From an uncultured Bacteroidales bacterium (GTDB taxonomy: Bacteria; Bacteroidota; Bacteroidia; Bacteroidales; Bacteroidaceae), in contig CAMAFY010000019.1 of the NCBI GenBank assembly GCA_945833885.1, positions 1 through 46,116 of the forward strand: a stretch of DNA of 46,116 nucleotides, in the 5' to 3' direction. The notes under the pieces are model-generated. The model was not told the origin of the DNA. It ran no database searches and saw only the letters and a program-made list of their open reading frames with translations. The position numbers and the translations under genes are program-made. Shown here piece by piece: positions 17,578-27,580 of the stretch (position 1 is its first letter; every line of letters starts with the position of its first letter).

Positions 17578-18857
17578 TCTCCAATCCTCCACACTTTATG
17601 GATCTCGGATCTTTGCTGCGGGAGAGAAGGAATCCAAGGCGTTTCCGGAAGTTTCAGAGGCTTTTCATCATCTTTTTCATCATCCTCCTTTTTTTCTTCG
17701 GCTTTCGGCCGGTAGGTGCTGTTCAGACAGAGGCCGAGGAGCATGAAGTAGCCCATACCCTTTCCCGAAAGGTACGAAGTGTCCGCCACACTCTCGATGG
17801 CGAGACAGAAGAAAGCAAGTAGCGCCACACGGTAATAACGGATATCTGTAATCTGGTTGATGTTTTTCAGCCTCCGCGCCCAGAACCAGACGAAGAACCC
17901 CACACCCAACACACCGTATTGGGCCAGAGTGGGATAGAAAGCATCGGCAACAAAGTCACTAAACGACTCGCTTAGTCCCCATATTTCATTCAGATGATAG
18001 GAATAATACAGCGGCGAATAATGGACGGCGGCAGCATAGGTACCGAAAGTGCCCATGCCGGGACCGAAGGGGAAATAGTCTTTCAGAATCAGTAATGCCG
18101 CCTTATAGGTCATCGGGCGCGCCAACTCCTCGTTTTCCCAACCGGAAACATAATACCATTCAAATCTCGTCCATGTAAACGCAATGCAAATAGCAGCAAG
18201 GACTGCCAGTTGCAAGACCGTTTTCGGAGATTTGAAATGAACGCGGTGGGTAAGGAAGAACACCACTCCGACAAAGCACACCACCTCACCAAAATACTTG
18301 AACTTCGGTGCGAGTAAGCCTACCAATACGATAAACAGTGCCACATACTTGTTGTTTGCTGAAGGCTGTGCAAAGATATAATAGGCCATGCCCGTACAGA
18401 TAGCCAACTGTCCGAGTACGGGGAACTCGGCATCCGGCAACAAATCACCGGCCCTGAAGGTAAAGAAAAGCCATGCCAAAAGCGTGGCAATCATGGTCGT
18501 CAGCATCAGACGTTTCTGCATCCGCGAGAACTGGGGATTCAGAATCCATGTACAAAACAAGACACTATACGGACGTATCTGCTGCACAAATTCAATGTAC
18601 ACCGCCTCTGCCACATTCACCCGCGATACATAAAGTGAATATGCGGCATAAAAGGTCAACAGGGCGAGGCATGCGACATATTCCTTCCAAGGTTTACGGT
18701 TGGTGGTCCGGACACCGGACACCAGGACGGTGAAGACGATGAGCACCGCAGTCATGGCTTCGTCCACATGACGGAAGCCCGGCAAATCATTGAAAGCAAT
18801 ACACGTCGGAAAAAACACCATCCAAAACAACGTGTAGAAAATACTGATAAATTTCAT
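17574..18857 (-). CDS. Wzy-like O-antigen/capsule polymerase
   Basis: This 427-residue, highly hydrophobic protein has roughly ten membrane segments and a periplasmic-type loop between about 235 and 300. The loop holds GPGMGTFGTYAAAVHYSPLYY, split here as GPGMGTFGT and AVHYSPLYYSYHLNE, similar to the O-antigen ligase/polymerase superfamily. The C-terminal tail is very polar, with clustered Glu, Asp and Lys. It would join repeat units on the periplasmic face. It is linked on both sides by four-base ATGA overlaps. Ligase versus polymerase cannot be settled by sequence, but cluster context favours polymerase. Confidence 0.8.
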   Translation of the reverse strand: MKFISIFYTLFWMVFFPTCIAFNDLPGFRHVDEAMTAVLIVFTVLVSGVRTTNRKPWKEYVACLALLTFYAAYSLYVSRVNVAEAVYIEFVQQIRPYSVLFCTWILNPQFSRMQKRLMLTTMIATLLAWLFFTFRAGDLLPDAEFPVLGQLAICTGMAYYIFAQPSANNKYVALFIVLVGLLAPKFKYFGEVVCFVGVVFFLTHRVHFKSPKTVLQLAVLAAICIAFTWTRFEWYYVSGWENEELARPMTYKAALLILKDYFPFGPGMGTFGTYAAAVHYSPLYYSYHLNEIWGLSESFSDFVADAFYPTLAQYGVLGVGFFVWFWARRLKNINQITDIRYYRVALLAFFCLAIESVADTSYLSGKGMGYFMLLGLCLNSTYRPKAEEKKEDDEKDDEKPLKLPETPWIPSLPQQRSEIHKVWRIGE

Positions 18858-19660
18858 AATAATTCTCTTTTCTCAGAGGGAATTCTATATTTGCGTCTTT
18901 TATACCGATTGAGGAGCAGGAATACACAATCAGGTATAACGGACTTTATATAATGCTTAACGGTTTCTTTCAAGTTTTCTTCTTTGGCATTCCAACTCCC
19001 AGCATAACGGTGTATTGTGTAAGTATGGTCCGTTATACGCATTCTGCCAGTTATCACATTTATTGGAGCGAAGTATTCCCGCGGATAGACGGTAATATCA
19101 CCAACCCTCTGAATGCCCGGAACATTTCTCAATCCAACATCACAAAGTTGCTCCGTTGTATAAGCCACAATGGTCTTGTACCACGCGATATTCACTGGAG
19201 GCATCTCAAAATGGAGGCTTTCATAATACGTCAGCATGCGTTGCATGAATGGATGACTTTTTTCCATACCAAATCCCAATCCTAATGCAACAGTGTAACA
19301 ATATCTTGGTGCATATTTTCCTGGGGAGTTTTCCCCATCAGGATCAGTTTCAAAGCCCATAAAATTTCCCTGCATTATAATCTCATCCATAGGGCGAATC
19401 ACCTCTACATCCGTATCAAAATATATACCGCCAAAATGATACATAATCCAAAACCGGGCATAATCACTGACAAAAGCGTATTTTTTCTTTGCGTATGCTT
19501 CCGCTGTATATGGAATCATATTCACATTAAAGTTATTCTCATTCCATTCCTTTATCTCATAATCAGGCAGAAACTTCCGCCATGACGCTATACATACCTG
19601 CGCTAATTCTGGCAAAGGATTACGGCCGAACCAACAGTAATGAATTATTTTGGGTATCAT
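18854..19660 (-). CDS. GT32-type glycosyltransferase with DXD motif
   Basis: This 268-residue protein begins MIPKIIHYCWFGRNPLPELA, the usual start of capsular GT32/OCH1-like enzymes. It has AFVSDYARFWIMYHFGGIYF then DTDVEV, where DTD is the metal/nucleotide-sugar motif. It ends with a basic tail. It transfers a hexose or hexosamine whose identity is unknown. It lies 10 bp after the upstream CysE-like gene and overlaps the polymerase gene by ATGA. Confidence 0.9.
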   Translation of the reverse strand: MIPKIIHYCWFGRNPLPELAQVCIASWRKFLPDYEIKEWNENNFNVNMIPYTAEAYAKKKYAFVSDYARFWIMYHFGGIYFDTDVEVIRPMDEIIMQGNFMGFETDPDGENSPGKYAPRYCYTVALGLGFGMEKSHPFMQRMLTYYESLHFEMPPVNIAWYKTIVAYTTEQLCDVGLRNVPGIQRVGDITVYPREYFAPINVITGRMRITDHTYTIHRYAGSWNAKEENLKETVKHYIKSVIPDCVFLLLNRYKRRKYRIPSEKRELL

Positions 19661-19670
19661 TATTTCGTAT

Positions 19671-20219
19671 TCACTTTTTGTATCTGTTTCCTATAAATCT
19701 TGCAGGATTATTGTAATTTAGTATTTTGGCAGGGACACCTGCGACAGTAGCATTTCGAGGTATGTCTTTTACAACAACTGCTCCGGCTCCAATACTAACG
19801 TTATCACCGATTACCACCCCACCAACAATACTGACATGTGGAGCAACGTACACATTATCCCCAATTGTCGCTGCGTGCCCATCATTAGTTCCAATACTTA
19901 GAAAATGGCTAAGATTCACATTATCACCTATTTTCGTGTTTGGATTAACGACAATAGACATAGCATGTCCAAGATACAACCCATAACCTATTTTTACCTG
20001 ACGCGGTATTTCTATACCATAATGTAATGATAGAAATTTATGAATCACAATCGCCAATGGCTGTAGCAAATTTCCATTTTGACACAATCTGAGCCAAAAC
20101 AGATATTTTTTTCCTCTATCTAAAGTAAACAACATTGAAACAGATGCTCCAATCGCACTTTTCTTCTTTCCTGTATAGCGATAGCAATCTGATATTATGT
20201 ATTCGCAAACATTCTTCAT
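19671..20219 (-). CDS. CysE/LbH-type acetyltransferase (serine acetyltransferase-like)
   Basis: This 182-residue protein has a helical N-terminus, then hexapeptide repeats: GIEIPRQVKIGYGLYLGHAM, NPNTKIGDNVNLSHFLSIG and NVYVAPHVSIVGGVVIGDN, ending with AGAVVVKDIPRNATVAGVPA. It looks like serine acetyltransferase, but in a polysaccharide cluster this branch generally acetylates sugars. Codon use looks AT-rich compared with neighbours, suggesting separate acquisition. Confidence 0.87.
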   Translation of the reverse strand: MKNVCEYIISDCYRYTGKKKSAIGASVSMLFTLDRGKKYLFWLRLCQNGNLLQPLAIVIHKFLSLHYGIEIPRQVKIGYGLYLGHAMSIVVNPNTKIGDNVNLSHFLSIGTNDGHAATIGDNVYVAPHVSIVGGVVIGDNVSIGAGAVVVKDIPRNATVAGVPAKILNYNNPARFIGNRYKK

Positions 20220-20300
20220 ACACTATCTTTCTTGGATAACACTTTGTATTATTAACGGACTAAAAATATCAGCACGAATAAATATGTCAGTTTTAACATA

Positions 20301-21059
20301 TTAGATTAACTTTCTTTTAAAAATCACTGAAAATATGAGTCTGCATCGGAACAACACTTTTATCCACAAAGGCTCATGAAAACCCGAATTGCTGGTTTGT
20401 TCTGGGTAACAACGATGAGCCGCCATTATTCTTTCATCGAATACCGCCACTTGGTTTCTTACCGCCAAAGCCCCCAAATAAGTATCATACTGATGAACCT
20501 TATGAAATGGCAATATATAATCTGCGAATTCTCGAGTAAAAGCACAAGAGAAACCAAAAATACCAGAATGCGATAGTATCTTTATCAAGGAAAGTGGACG
20601 CATGATTGTCTTAGAAAAAACTTTACCATTATACATCCAATGAAATGACGATGAAACGAAATGTTTGTTCGTACCGTCCAAAACATCTACCATAGCCTTT
20701 ATTCTTCCAGGATACCAAATATCATCTTGGTCAGATAGGAAAATAATTTCCCCGCGCGAGAAACGAATAGCATTCTCAAAATTTTGTGTAGCGCATCGCA
20801 AATTTTTGTAGTATCGAAACTGTTTACGGTTAGTATGACGAAAATAGACAATCCTTTCATCATGATATGCCTCAACCATCCGGAGAGTGTTATCATTAGT
20901 GCTATCATCGGATAAAACAACTTCAAGTTTATCGCCCTCGTTCAGTTGTTGCGACAAAATGGAATCCATTTGCTCTTGAAAGAAATGATTCGCATTGTAC
21001 GTCGCCATACACACCGAGATAATTCGATGATTTGATACTACAGAAGGAGAATTAGGCAT
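20301..21059 (-). CDS. GT2-family glycosyltransferase
   Basis: This 252-residue GT-A enzyme shows ISVCMATYNANHFFQEQMDS, VVLSDDSTNDNTLRM and IIFLSDQDDIWYPGRI with the DXD-type motif, like the 16054-16908 product. A candidate promoter inside an inverted-repeat pair lies about 80 bp upstream (21129-21219), so this gene may head its own transcription unit with possible phase control. Donor is unknown. Confidence 0.9.
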   Translation of the reverse strand: MPNSPSVVSNHRIISVCMATYNANHFFQEQMDSILSQQLNEGDKLEVVLSDDSTNDNTLRMVEAYHDERIVYFRHTNRKQFRYYKNLRCATQNFENAIRFSRGEIIFLSDQDDIWYPGRIKAMVDVLDGTNKHFVSSSFHWMYNGKVFSKTIMRPLSLIKILSHSGIFGFSCAFTREFADYILPFHKVHQYDTYLGALAVRNQVAVFDERIMAAHRCYPEQTSNSGFHEPLWIKVLFRCRLIFSVIFKRKLI

Positions 21060-21128
21060 ACTTCTATTATATTTCCTTTTTTATTCTCCAGAATCTAAAA
21101 GAACTGGAAAATTGCCATATATGTATTA

Positions 21129-21219
21129 TAAGTAAGTGAGCAAATTTAAACGGTATTATCTTGCAACAATGTGATGATGTAGATTTTGCATATATACATT
21201 AATTTTGTTCACTTACTTA
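21129..21219. promoter_or_regulatory. 21-bp inverted repeats bracketing a candidate promoter
   Basis: Left arm 21129-21149 (TAAGTAAGTGAGCAAATTTAA) and the inverse of right arm 21199-21219 match at 19 of 21 positions, around a 49-bp core. On the minus strand the left arm supplies a -7 box TAAATTTG (21148-21141), and TTG (21169-21167) in the core lies 18 bp upstream. The right arm carries a plus-strand TAATTTTG. Stem pairing is AT-rich with no T-run, so a terminator is unlikely. Such architecture resembles invertible capsule promoters of Bacteroides; no inversion evidence is available here. Confidence 0.55.
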
Positions 21220-21241
21220 CGATTCCAAAAGTTTCTATTTA

Positions 21242-22192
21242 TCATTCAAGGTTCTTGCAGCCATACCCACAAGTTTCCATCTTCTCCATCAAGCTTTGCA
21301 TCCTCTGTTTCCAAGCACCCTTTGCAAGTGCCATCGCCCGATTTTTATCAACCATCGTCTGGTAGTCGGCGATATTGGCAATGATGTGGGCAATTTGCTG
21401 CGCAGGATGCTGTGTGTCAAGTTCAATGACGGGATTATAGCCCACAATATCTATAAGTTCCTGAGGAGCATGCCCCACGATGACCATACGCGAGAGCATG
21501 GCTTCCCAATAACGTTGCGTCAAGGTCTCCACACCCTCCGACAACTTTGGATGTGTAATGGAACGGGGCAGACAAAGGGTCACACGGGCATCAGCCATCA
21601 CAGAGAACAATTCCTCGTTACTGTAAATATAATGTCCGTCCTTCAAAGTACAGACATGCCGGATGCCGTTCATTTCCAAATTTCCAGTCACTTCTGCGTT
21701 GGAACGTCCAAACTCCAACAAATCTACACTTCGTTCCACGAGCGGTTTTCCTGCGGAATACAATGTCACATCCACCGCCTCCGGACAATGCAGCATCCGG
21801 ACCTCGGGTAAGCGTTGCTGCATCGCCTCCATCTCCTGTCGCGCGGTGAATATAGCAGTGCGCACCCTGTGTCGACGCATCCATCGTTCCATCCGGTCAT
21901 AATAGCGGGGCCAGCAGTCCCAGATAAAAGGCACAATCTCATGGGTAGCATAGTACGGAAAGGTATCGAAGGTGATGGACACCGGCTCTACAAACATCAG
22001 TAGCGCCTCTTCCTTCACGCATCGTAGAGTAGGTAACTCTAATCTATAGGCCAATCCATGCAACAGGCGTGGCGGGAACAACGGACGGACCGTCTGTCCT
22101 CCCACCGCTTTCCATGCCTCAAAAGGAGCGGACTTAAAGCTGACGCTGTCAGGATGACGGTAGGGTTCAACGGATTTTAATATCATCGTCAT
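21242..22192 (-). CDS. Probable GT-B glycosyltransferase
   Basis: This 316-residue protein lacks a clear N-terminal nucleotide motif. It has a pattern of alternating strands and helices with VDLLEFGRSNAEV, ADARVTLCLPRSITHPKLSE and TLTQRYWEAMLSRMVIVGHA, where a Glu in the last segment occupies the GT1/GT4 donor position. The C-terminal part contains the usual helices of the GT4 tail. I regard it as a glycosyltransferase of GT1/GT4 style, probably cytoplasmic. It ends 23 bp before the inverted-repeat pair. Confidence 0.7.
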   Translation of the reverse strand: MTMILKSVEPYRHPDSVSFKSAPFEAWKAVGGQTVRPLFPPRLLHGLAYRLELPTLRCVKEEALLMFVEPVSITFDTFPYYATHEIVPFIWDCWPRYYDRMERWMRRHRVRTAIFTARQEMEAMQQRLPEVRMLHCPEAVDVTLYSAGKPLVERSVDLLEFGRSNAEVTGNLEMNGIRHVCTLKDGHYIYSNEELFSVMADARVTLCLPRSITHPKLSEGVETLTQRYWEAMLSRMVIVGHAPQELIDIVGYNPVIELDTQHPAQQIAHIIANIADYQTMVDKNRAMALAKGAWKQRMQSLMEKMETCGYGCKNLE

Positions 22193-22275
22193 AAGTTGAA
22201 CAAGAAAAACTCGTCTCTTGCTTATTTATGTTGTATTATCGTGAAATTTTGTAAAAAAACAGAAACAAAACAATT

Positions 22276-23508
22276 CTATTCCCCTATTACTATTTGTTTA
22301 TAATATTTTACCATCGTCTCTACTTTCCTTTCCCATGTCAGTTCCAACTGCCTTTCTCGACAATTCAAAGATAATTGTTTCAACACCTCTCGATTTCCAT
22401 ATAAATATCCTATCTGTCGAGCGAAATCTTCAACCGACTGCTCGGGATTCGATAGTGCTATTTTGATTCCCACCTTTTCATTAACTACATCCCCCTGGCC
22501 ACAAGTGTCAAAACACAATACCGGCAAATGATTTGCAATTGCTTCAAGCACTACATGCGGTGTACCTTCCGCTACGCTGGTAAAGAAAAACAAATTTGCC
22601 TGTTGCATCAATCTCTGCACCTCATTATGACTAACAACACCATGCCATACACAAAGGTTCATTATACCCAAACTCTCAGCCATGCGTCTGAATGGTACTT
22701 CATCACCACCACCAACAATATGCAGCCTTATGTCAGAATAGTCTAACAAAGCAATACTACGTAACGCCAGCACCAACTGCTTTCTATAATCTGTTTTTCC
22801 TACCCACAAGATATCGAACTTATTCTCTTTAGGAATATCGCGTAGCATCACCTCGCTCATAGAACACCCCGTCTCATTCATCAATAGGGAATCTATGTGC
22901 AGATATTTCTTGAAGGAGCGAACAGAGTTGCTAGAAGCGGATAGAACAACCTTTGCACTATTCGCAGCCTTTCTTATTCTTATCCCATGCTTCAGTTGCC
23001 AACGTGTAATAGTGTTCTTTAACATAAGAAAAGCCCTCGTCTTCAAACTCGCTCCTTTGAGGTAGGCCATCGGAAAAGTATCTTTTGCATCTACAGGGCC
23101 CCAAACAAATGGTATTCCTGTTTTCTCAGACAATTCCCATAAATAGCCCGGCTCTCTAAAACCTATCATATTCAACTGGTGCAGGATATCAACCTTATGA
23201 ATACGACAAATTTCTGCTGCAATATGATACGTTTTACGCTGCCATTTACGATAATACCAATAAAACCGCCAATCTCCTTGATTCCAACACATTCGCCTTA
23301 CTTTATCCGAAACTGGATTATAATAAAAATGCATATTATGGCCATAGGACAATGTTGGGAGTACAACCTCTATTTTTTCACGAAATTCCCCCTCTGTGAT
23401 AATATGCAATTCACAATATTTTGCAAGAAACAGACACCAGTTCCATGCCATACCAGGCTCACTCCCCATGTCTGGAGAACAGGCGTAAGCATTAATAAGA
23501 ATTTTCAT
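22276..23508 (-). CDS. GT4-family glycosyltransferase
   Basis: This 410-residue GT-B enzyme starts MKILINAYACSPDMGSEPGM with the conserved GSE acceptor loop. It continues with FVWGPVDAKDTFPM and the donor site VGKTDYRKQLVLALRSIALL, then FTSVAEGTPHVVLEAIANHL (EX7E). It is a close architectural relative of the broken gene at 13516-14781 and gives the reference for that gene's missing Glu. It lies 83 bp before the next gene. Sugar specificity is not known. Confidence 0.92.
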   Translation of the reverse strand: MKILINAYACSPDMGSEPGMAWNWCLFLAKYCELHIITEGEFREKIEVVLPTLSYGHNMHFYYNPVSDKVRRMCWNQGDWRFYWYYRKWQRKTYHIAAEICRIHKVDILHQLNMIGFREPGYLWELSEKTGIPFVWGPVDAKDTFPMAYLKGASLKTRAFLMLKNTITRWQLKHGIRIRKAANSAKVVLSASSNSVRSFKKYLHIDSLLMNETGCSMSEVMLRDIPKENKFDILWVGKTDYRKQLVLALRSIALLDYSDIRLHIVGGGDEVPFRRMAESLGIMNLCVWHGVVSHNEVQRLMQQANLFFFTSVAEGTPHVVLEAIANHLPVLCFDTCGQGDVVNEKVGIKIALSNPEQSVEDFARQIGYLYGNREVLKQLSLNCRERQLELTWERKVETMVKYYKQIVIGE

Positions 23509-23601
23509 TACCCCCTCCCTAAAATCTTTTTTAATATTTTTTATCGAATGGTCATCGAATTGTTTGCAGGAAATACATTTCTTTATAGATAATCCAGGAC
23601 T

Positions 23602-24642
23602 CTATTTCTTTGAACACAACGTTATATTGAACTCTCCAAAAACCACCTTTCGGATAAAATCACTCTTACGAAGCAAAAGTCCCAGATAAATAGAAACAAA
23701 AGTGATAAGCAATGCTACCGATGTTACAAGCAGAAGGGACAAACCCTGATTTCCCGTGGATTCCATCCAGCATCCTATTTCCTTTAATTCAAACAAACGT
23801 AACAAGAAGTAATGTATGACATAAACATCCAATGTATGTTTTCCGATAAAGGCAAGCATATCTTCCAACTTTGTCTTGTTATTCTCCCGAGGCAGAAAGA
23901 CCATAAGCAAGACAACTATGGCAAAAAAAGGTATAAAATAATGACGACTGAATGAGTTCGCATAAATTATAGGTATATCTACATTGAACAAAACGAGATA
24001 GCCAACAAGCGAAACTGTAAACAACCAATTACTACGAAATAAAAAACTAAAAAGATTATACTTCCGTACCATCATCCCCAAAAAGAACATCGGCCAAAAA
24101 TATGCACAGTTTTGCAGACAGAATAAGTCCTCATCTTGGACAAAACATTTCCATCCTACACCCAATCCTACACCTATAACCACTCCCAACAAGATATCAC
24201 CATACGGACTATTCGAACGATTAAGTCTAAAACATTGGATTATTATGTAAAAAACGGAAAGCGTCATTAAGTACCAATAACCCATTTTGACAGGACACAT
24301 CAAAAAGTTATGAACCTTGTCACCTAACACGCTGACAGACGTTGGCCAGTTCAAAGATAAAGTAAACAGGAGCCCAAACCAGCACATCGGCAACAACAAT
24401 CTTAAAATCTTTTTAATCCACTTTGAAAATCTCCAATCAGGGAAAGGAGAAAAAGAACTGATGCAGACATATCCGGAAAGGAACATAAACAATGGCATGT
24501 GAAACGATGATATCACATCAAACCATAGACCCTGCTGATTGTGCATGGAAAAGAGATACACGTGCCCCATGACAACCAAAATTATAGCAAGCCCTTTTAG
24601 CCGATCGACAAACTGAAATCTGTCTTTTGAATACGCTTCCAT
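23602..24642 (-). CDS. Acyltransferase-3 family membrane protein
   Basis: This 346-residue protein has about ten membrane segments and begins with RFQFVDRLKGLAIILVVMGH, the family's N-terminal Arg/His motif, followed by FHMPLFMFLSGYV. Members such as OatA/NodX-like proteins add acetyl or other acyl groups to extracytoplasmic sugars. AT-rich codon use sets it apart from glf and wcaJ. It borders the repeat island and appears to be the first gene of this polysaccharide block. Confidence 0.9.
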   Translation of the reverse strand: MEAYSKDRFQFVDRLKGLAIILVVMGHVYLFSMHNQQGLWFDVISSFHMPLFMFLSGYVCISSFSPFPDWRFSKWIKKILRLLLPMCWFGLLFTLSLNWPTSVSVLGDKVHNFLMCPVKMGYWYLMTLSVFYIIIQCFRLNRSNSPYGDILLGVVIGVGLGVGWKCFVQDEDLFCLQNCAYFWPMFFLGMMVRKYNLFSFLFRSNWLFTVSLVGYLVLFNVDIPIIYANSFSRHYFIPFFAIVVLLMVFLPRENNKTKLEDMLAFIGKHTLDVYVIHYFLLRLFELKEIGCWMESTGNQGLSLLLVTSVALLITFVSIYLGLLLRKSDFIRKVVFGEFNITLCSKK

Positions 24643-25631
24643 TTTTTTCTAAACAGCAATAATTAAGCAAACAACAAGTTAATCTATTACTCCTCCCCTA
24701 TGTTTTTTTGAAATTTCTTCTACACATCCTACACGAATGGTAGAAATCATCAATAAAATCTAATAATTTCTCAGTGTAGGATGAGGTGTAGGATTGGGTG
24801 TTTAGTGTAGGATAATCCTACACTATCGGGTATTTTTCCAGCGATTTATCGTCGATTTGTTGGCACATAATCGCATTTTTATCACCAGATTTCGACAAGA
24901 ATTCACGTCTGCAACGGCTAAAGACTGAGAACGTCACGCCACGGGTGGTAAATTCGTGATTTTTTCACCCCCGATGAGATTCGTATGATTCGTAAGATTA
25001 GTGGTCTTATTCCATATATTCCGCATGGAACCACGAATCGCACGAATCAGAAGAATATGGATGATAGCAATTGTTTACGGTAACAGGGGCAACGTCAACC
25101 ACATTTTTTATTATCAAGAATTTGTGAATTAGTGAATGCCATGCGGAATGTTAGGCGGGAACCACGAATCGCACGTATCTTACGAATGGGAATGCGAGGT
25201 TGTTTAATGGTAACGGGCTCTGCACAGGCTGCCCCTTCGGGGCGCACAATGCGGAAGAAAATTCACTAATTCACAAATTCTTGATAATAAAATTTCCAGA
25301 TGAGATTCGCATGATTCGTAAGATTAGTGGTCTTTATCTATATACGCTTCCGCATGGAACCACGAATCGGACGAATCATACGAATGGAAATGCGAGGTTG
25401 TTAACGGTAACGGACTCTGCACAGGCTGCCCCTTCGGGGCACACCATGCAGAAGAGAATTCACTAATTCGCAAATTCTTGATAATAAAATGAAATCGTTC
25501 ACATTCGTATGATTCGTAAGATTAGTGGTCTTATTCCATATATTCCGCATGGAACCACAAATCGGACGAATCACACGAATGGGGATGACGGGAATTGTTT
25601 ACGGTAACAGGGGAAATTTCTAATCCCCACT
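24643..25631. repeat. Repeat-rich left flank of the VirE-type gene
   Basis: No gene is seen. From 24726 to 24823 it holds five copies of a GTGTAGGAT motif. From about 24970 to 25620 it holds three copies of a unit with GATTCGTAAGATTAGTGGTC, CCGCATGGAACCACRAATC and (at a few) CTGCCCCTTCGGGGCRCAC, starting near 24971, 25301 and 25503, plus a partial one at 25135-25290. AATTCACTAATTCRCAAATT and its inverse also recur. Similar pieces appear beyond the gene at 28980-30370. Confidence 0.7.
24726..24823. repeat. GTGTAGGAT motif cluster, left
   Basis: GTGTAGGAT occurs at 24774-24782, 24786-24794 and 24805-24813, and its inverse ATCCTACAC at 24726-24734 and 24815-24823. The last two form a perfect 19-bp palindrome. 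It mirrors the cluster at 28728-28824. Confidence 0.75.
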
Positions 25632-27497
25632 TCAATCCTTAGAATTCCTCTCCCGGGCAACGACCCTGTAGCGCATTCCTCGGTTCGTCCGCACAGAAGG
25701 CACACTGAGTTTCTTCATGATACGTCCGAAAAAGATGCGGTTGGAGTCCGAAAGAGGCAGATGACAGTCGCGGTGAAGCACCTCCAGCAACTGCTCTGAA
25801 GTGTACCATTCGCCCTCGTTCTGCATTTCCGGCACCCGGAACGTCTGCAGGAACGTCTGCTCCATGGGAGAAATGCGCTCGAACTCACGGTTCTGCCGCA
25901 TCAGGCACCCTTCCTCTGCAACATCAAACCACCATCGTTCGCCACGGCGTATGGCCGCCAACGCCTGGGCATAGAGTTGGCCATAATCCACCGGTGAGAG
26001 GGCATCGACCTCGCCCGTCACGCGAACGCAGATGTAACGACGCGCACCCGTGGTGTCGGACAGCAGGTCATCGTGGTTGCTGGTGGCGATGAACGAGGCA
26101 TAACGCCGCATCTCCTCCACACTTTTTGCATACGGACGGCGAAGATTGGCAGAGGGTTTCTGCAGAAGATTCTTCAGAAAAGTCTGATGATGCAGCGTAA
26201 TCTGGTCGAACTCATCAAGGTTGATGAGGAGAAAGCGGCTCAGCGCAAGTTCCGCCTCGCGTTTGTTGCTGACATCGATGCTCTCGGAATATCCGAAACG
26301 CAGTTCCGGCGGCAGTATCTGGCGGCAAAATGAGGATTTGCGCGTGCCCTGCGGACCGATAAGTACGGGGGCTACACAGTTGCCGTGCGTCTTGTCGGCT
26401 CCCATCCAATGCGCCACCATACCAAGGAACCAGCGGTAGAAGAAGTCCTGCCACAGAGGTTGGTCCGTCGGCACGCGCATCGCCAGCGAACGGATATGAT
26501 CCACGCCGTCCCACTCTTCAAGGCGAGACAGATAATCGGCAACGGGATCGAACTGCGGTATGCGGTCGGACTGGAGGTAACGGTCGACATCGCGGTCGAT
26601 AATCTCGATTCCCTCCTCCATGGCATCCAGGGCTATGCTGTTGCGTGCCGTCTGGTCGAAAGGCAGGAACAGACGTTCCTTATTGTCACGCCGGCAAAAC
26701 TCCGTGATGTGCAGCAACTGGTTGTAGCGAATTTCAAAATTCTTCTGCAAGAAATCGCTGAGCATCATGACGTTTTTCAACATTTTCGAACTTTTACAGT
26801 CCTGCGCTTCGCTGCCGGCAGCAAGATTTTCCACCACATTGTCCGCCAGACTTGCTTCAGGAAGCATCTGGCTGTCTACGGGTTGCCCGATGACCATCGG
26901 TACGGCTGACGGATTATGATAAAGTTGTTCGTCGAACGTCTGTCGGAAAGCGCTGTACAACGAGTCTCCCGTCCTGCGGATGGAACATTGCAACACCTGG
27001 CGGTAGAAAAACCTTGCCCAACGACAGGCATCGCTATGAAACGCCCGACACTTCTCTTCTGTCTGAGGCAGCGTACCGTCGGGACGCGTAAAAGGCACCA
27101 GAATGTTCAGCGTATTCCCTTCTGCTCCCACGAAGGCCGCGAGCGTATGCGGCAATCCGGCCGCCTTTTCTTTCAATTGGAGCAGTCTTTTGGGGCGACA
27201 AGCACTGACCGTGAGGAGCACGATACCATTGTAATGCTTCATTTCCAGCCGGTCAGCCCCGGACTTCCGGTCGAGATGCACGGCAGGCATCACCATCGGC
27301 AGGCGGTCGAGATGTTCGTAACCGGGATTTTCACTCCCCTTCTTGCGACATTCACTGACGCAAGCACGCAATTTCGTTACATCTGAGAAAGAGTTGTCCG
27401 CTTTCAAGCGCTTCATCAGTACTTCTGAATTGAGTACACGAATTCGTCGACAACCACTATGGCTGTCAATACGGACCAAAGAAAATTTCCTGGTCAT
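25632..27497 (-). CDS. BT4734/VirE-type primase-helicase-like protein
   Basis: This 621-residue protein joins a BT4734-like N-terminal domain (about 60-215; YNGIVLLTVSACR, AAFVGAEGNTLNILVPFTRP, FRQTFDEQLYHNPSAVP) to a VirE-type P-loop ATPase. The Walker A is GPQGTRKSS (381-389), the Walker B LLINLDEFD (423-431), and ATSNHDD follows as a sensor. Proteins of this type are related to mobile-element primase/helicases and are frequent near Bacteroidetes surface-polysaccharide loci, where their role is not established. All key ATPase residues are intact. A good promoter lies 400 bp upstream (27897-27927). GC content resembles the chromosome rather than the AT-rich neighbours. Confidence 0.85.
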   Translation of the reverse strand: MTRKFSLVRIDSHSGCRRIRVLNSEVLMKRLKADNSFSDVTKLRACVSECRKKGSENPGYEHLDRLPMVMPAVHLDRKSGADRLEMKHYNGIVLLTVSACRPKRLLQLKEKAAGLPHTLAAFVGAEGNTLNILVPFTRPDGTLPQTEEKCRAFHSDACRWARFFYRQVLQCSIRRTGDSLYSAFRQTFDEQLYHNPSAVPMVIGQPVDSQMLPEASLADNVVENLAAGSEAQDCKSSKMLKNVMMLSDFLQKNFEIRYNQLLHITEFCRRDNKERLFLPFDQTARNSIALDAMEEGIEIIDRDVDRYLQSDRIPQFDPVADYLSRLEEWDGVDHIRSLAMRVPTDQPLWQDFFYRWFLGMVAHWMGADKTHGNCVAPVLIGPQGTRKSSFCRQILPPELRFGYSESIDVSNKREAELALSRFLLINLDEFDQITLHHQTFLKNLLQKPSANLRRPYAKSVEEMRRYASFIATSNHDDLLSDTTGARRYICVRVTGEVDALSPVDYGQLYAQALAAIRRGERWWFDVAEEGCLMRQNREFERISPMEQTFLQTFRVPEMQNEGEWYTSEQLLEVLHRDCHLPLSDSNRIFFGRIMKKLSVPSVRTNRGMRYRVVARERNSKD

Positions 27498-27580
27498 AAA
27501 ACTAACCTAAACAATCTTAAAAAAATAAATGTTATCAATGCCAACACTTTGTATGCGGGGGATACGTTTTTTCCCGTCCA

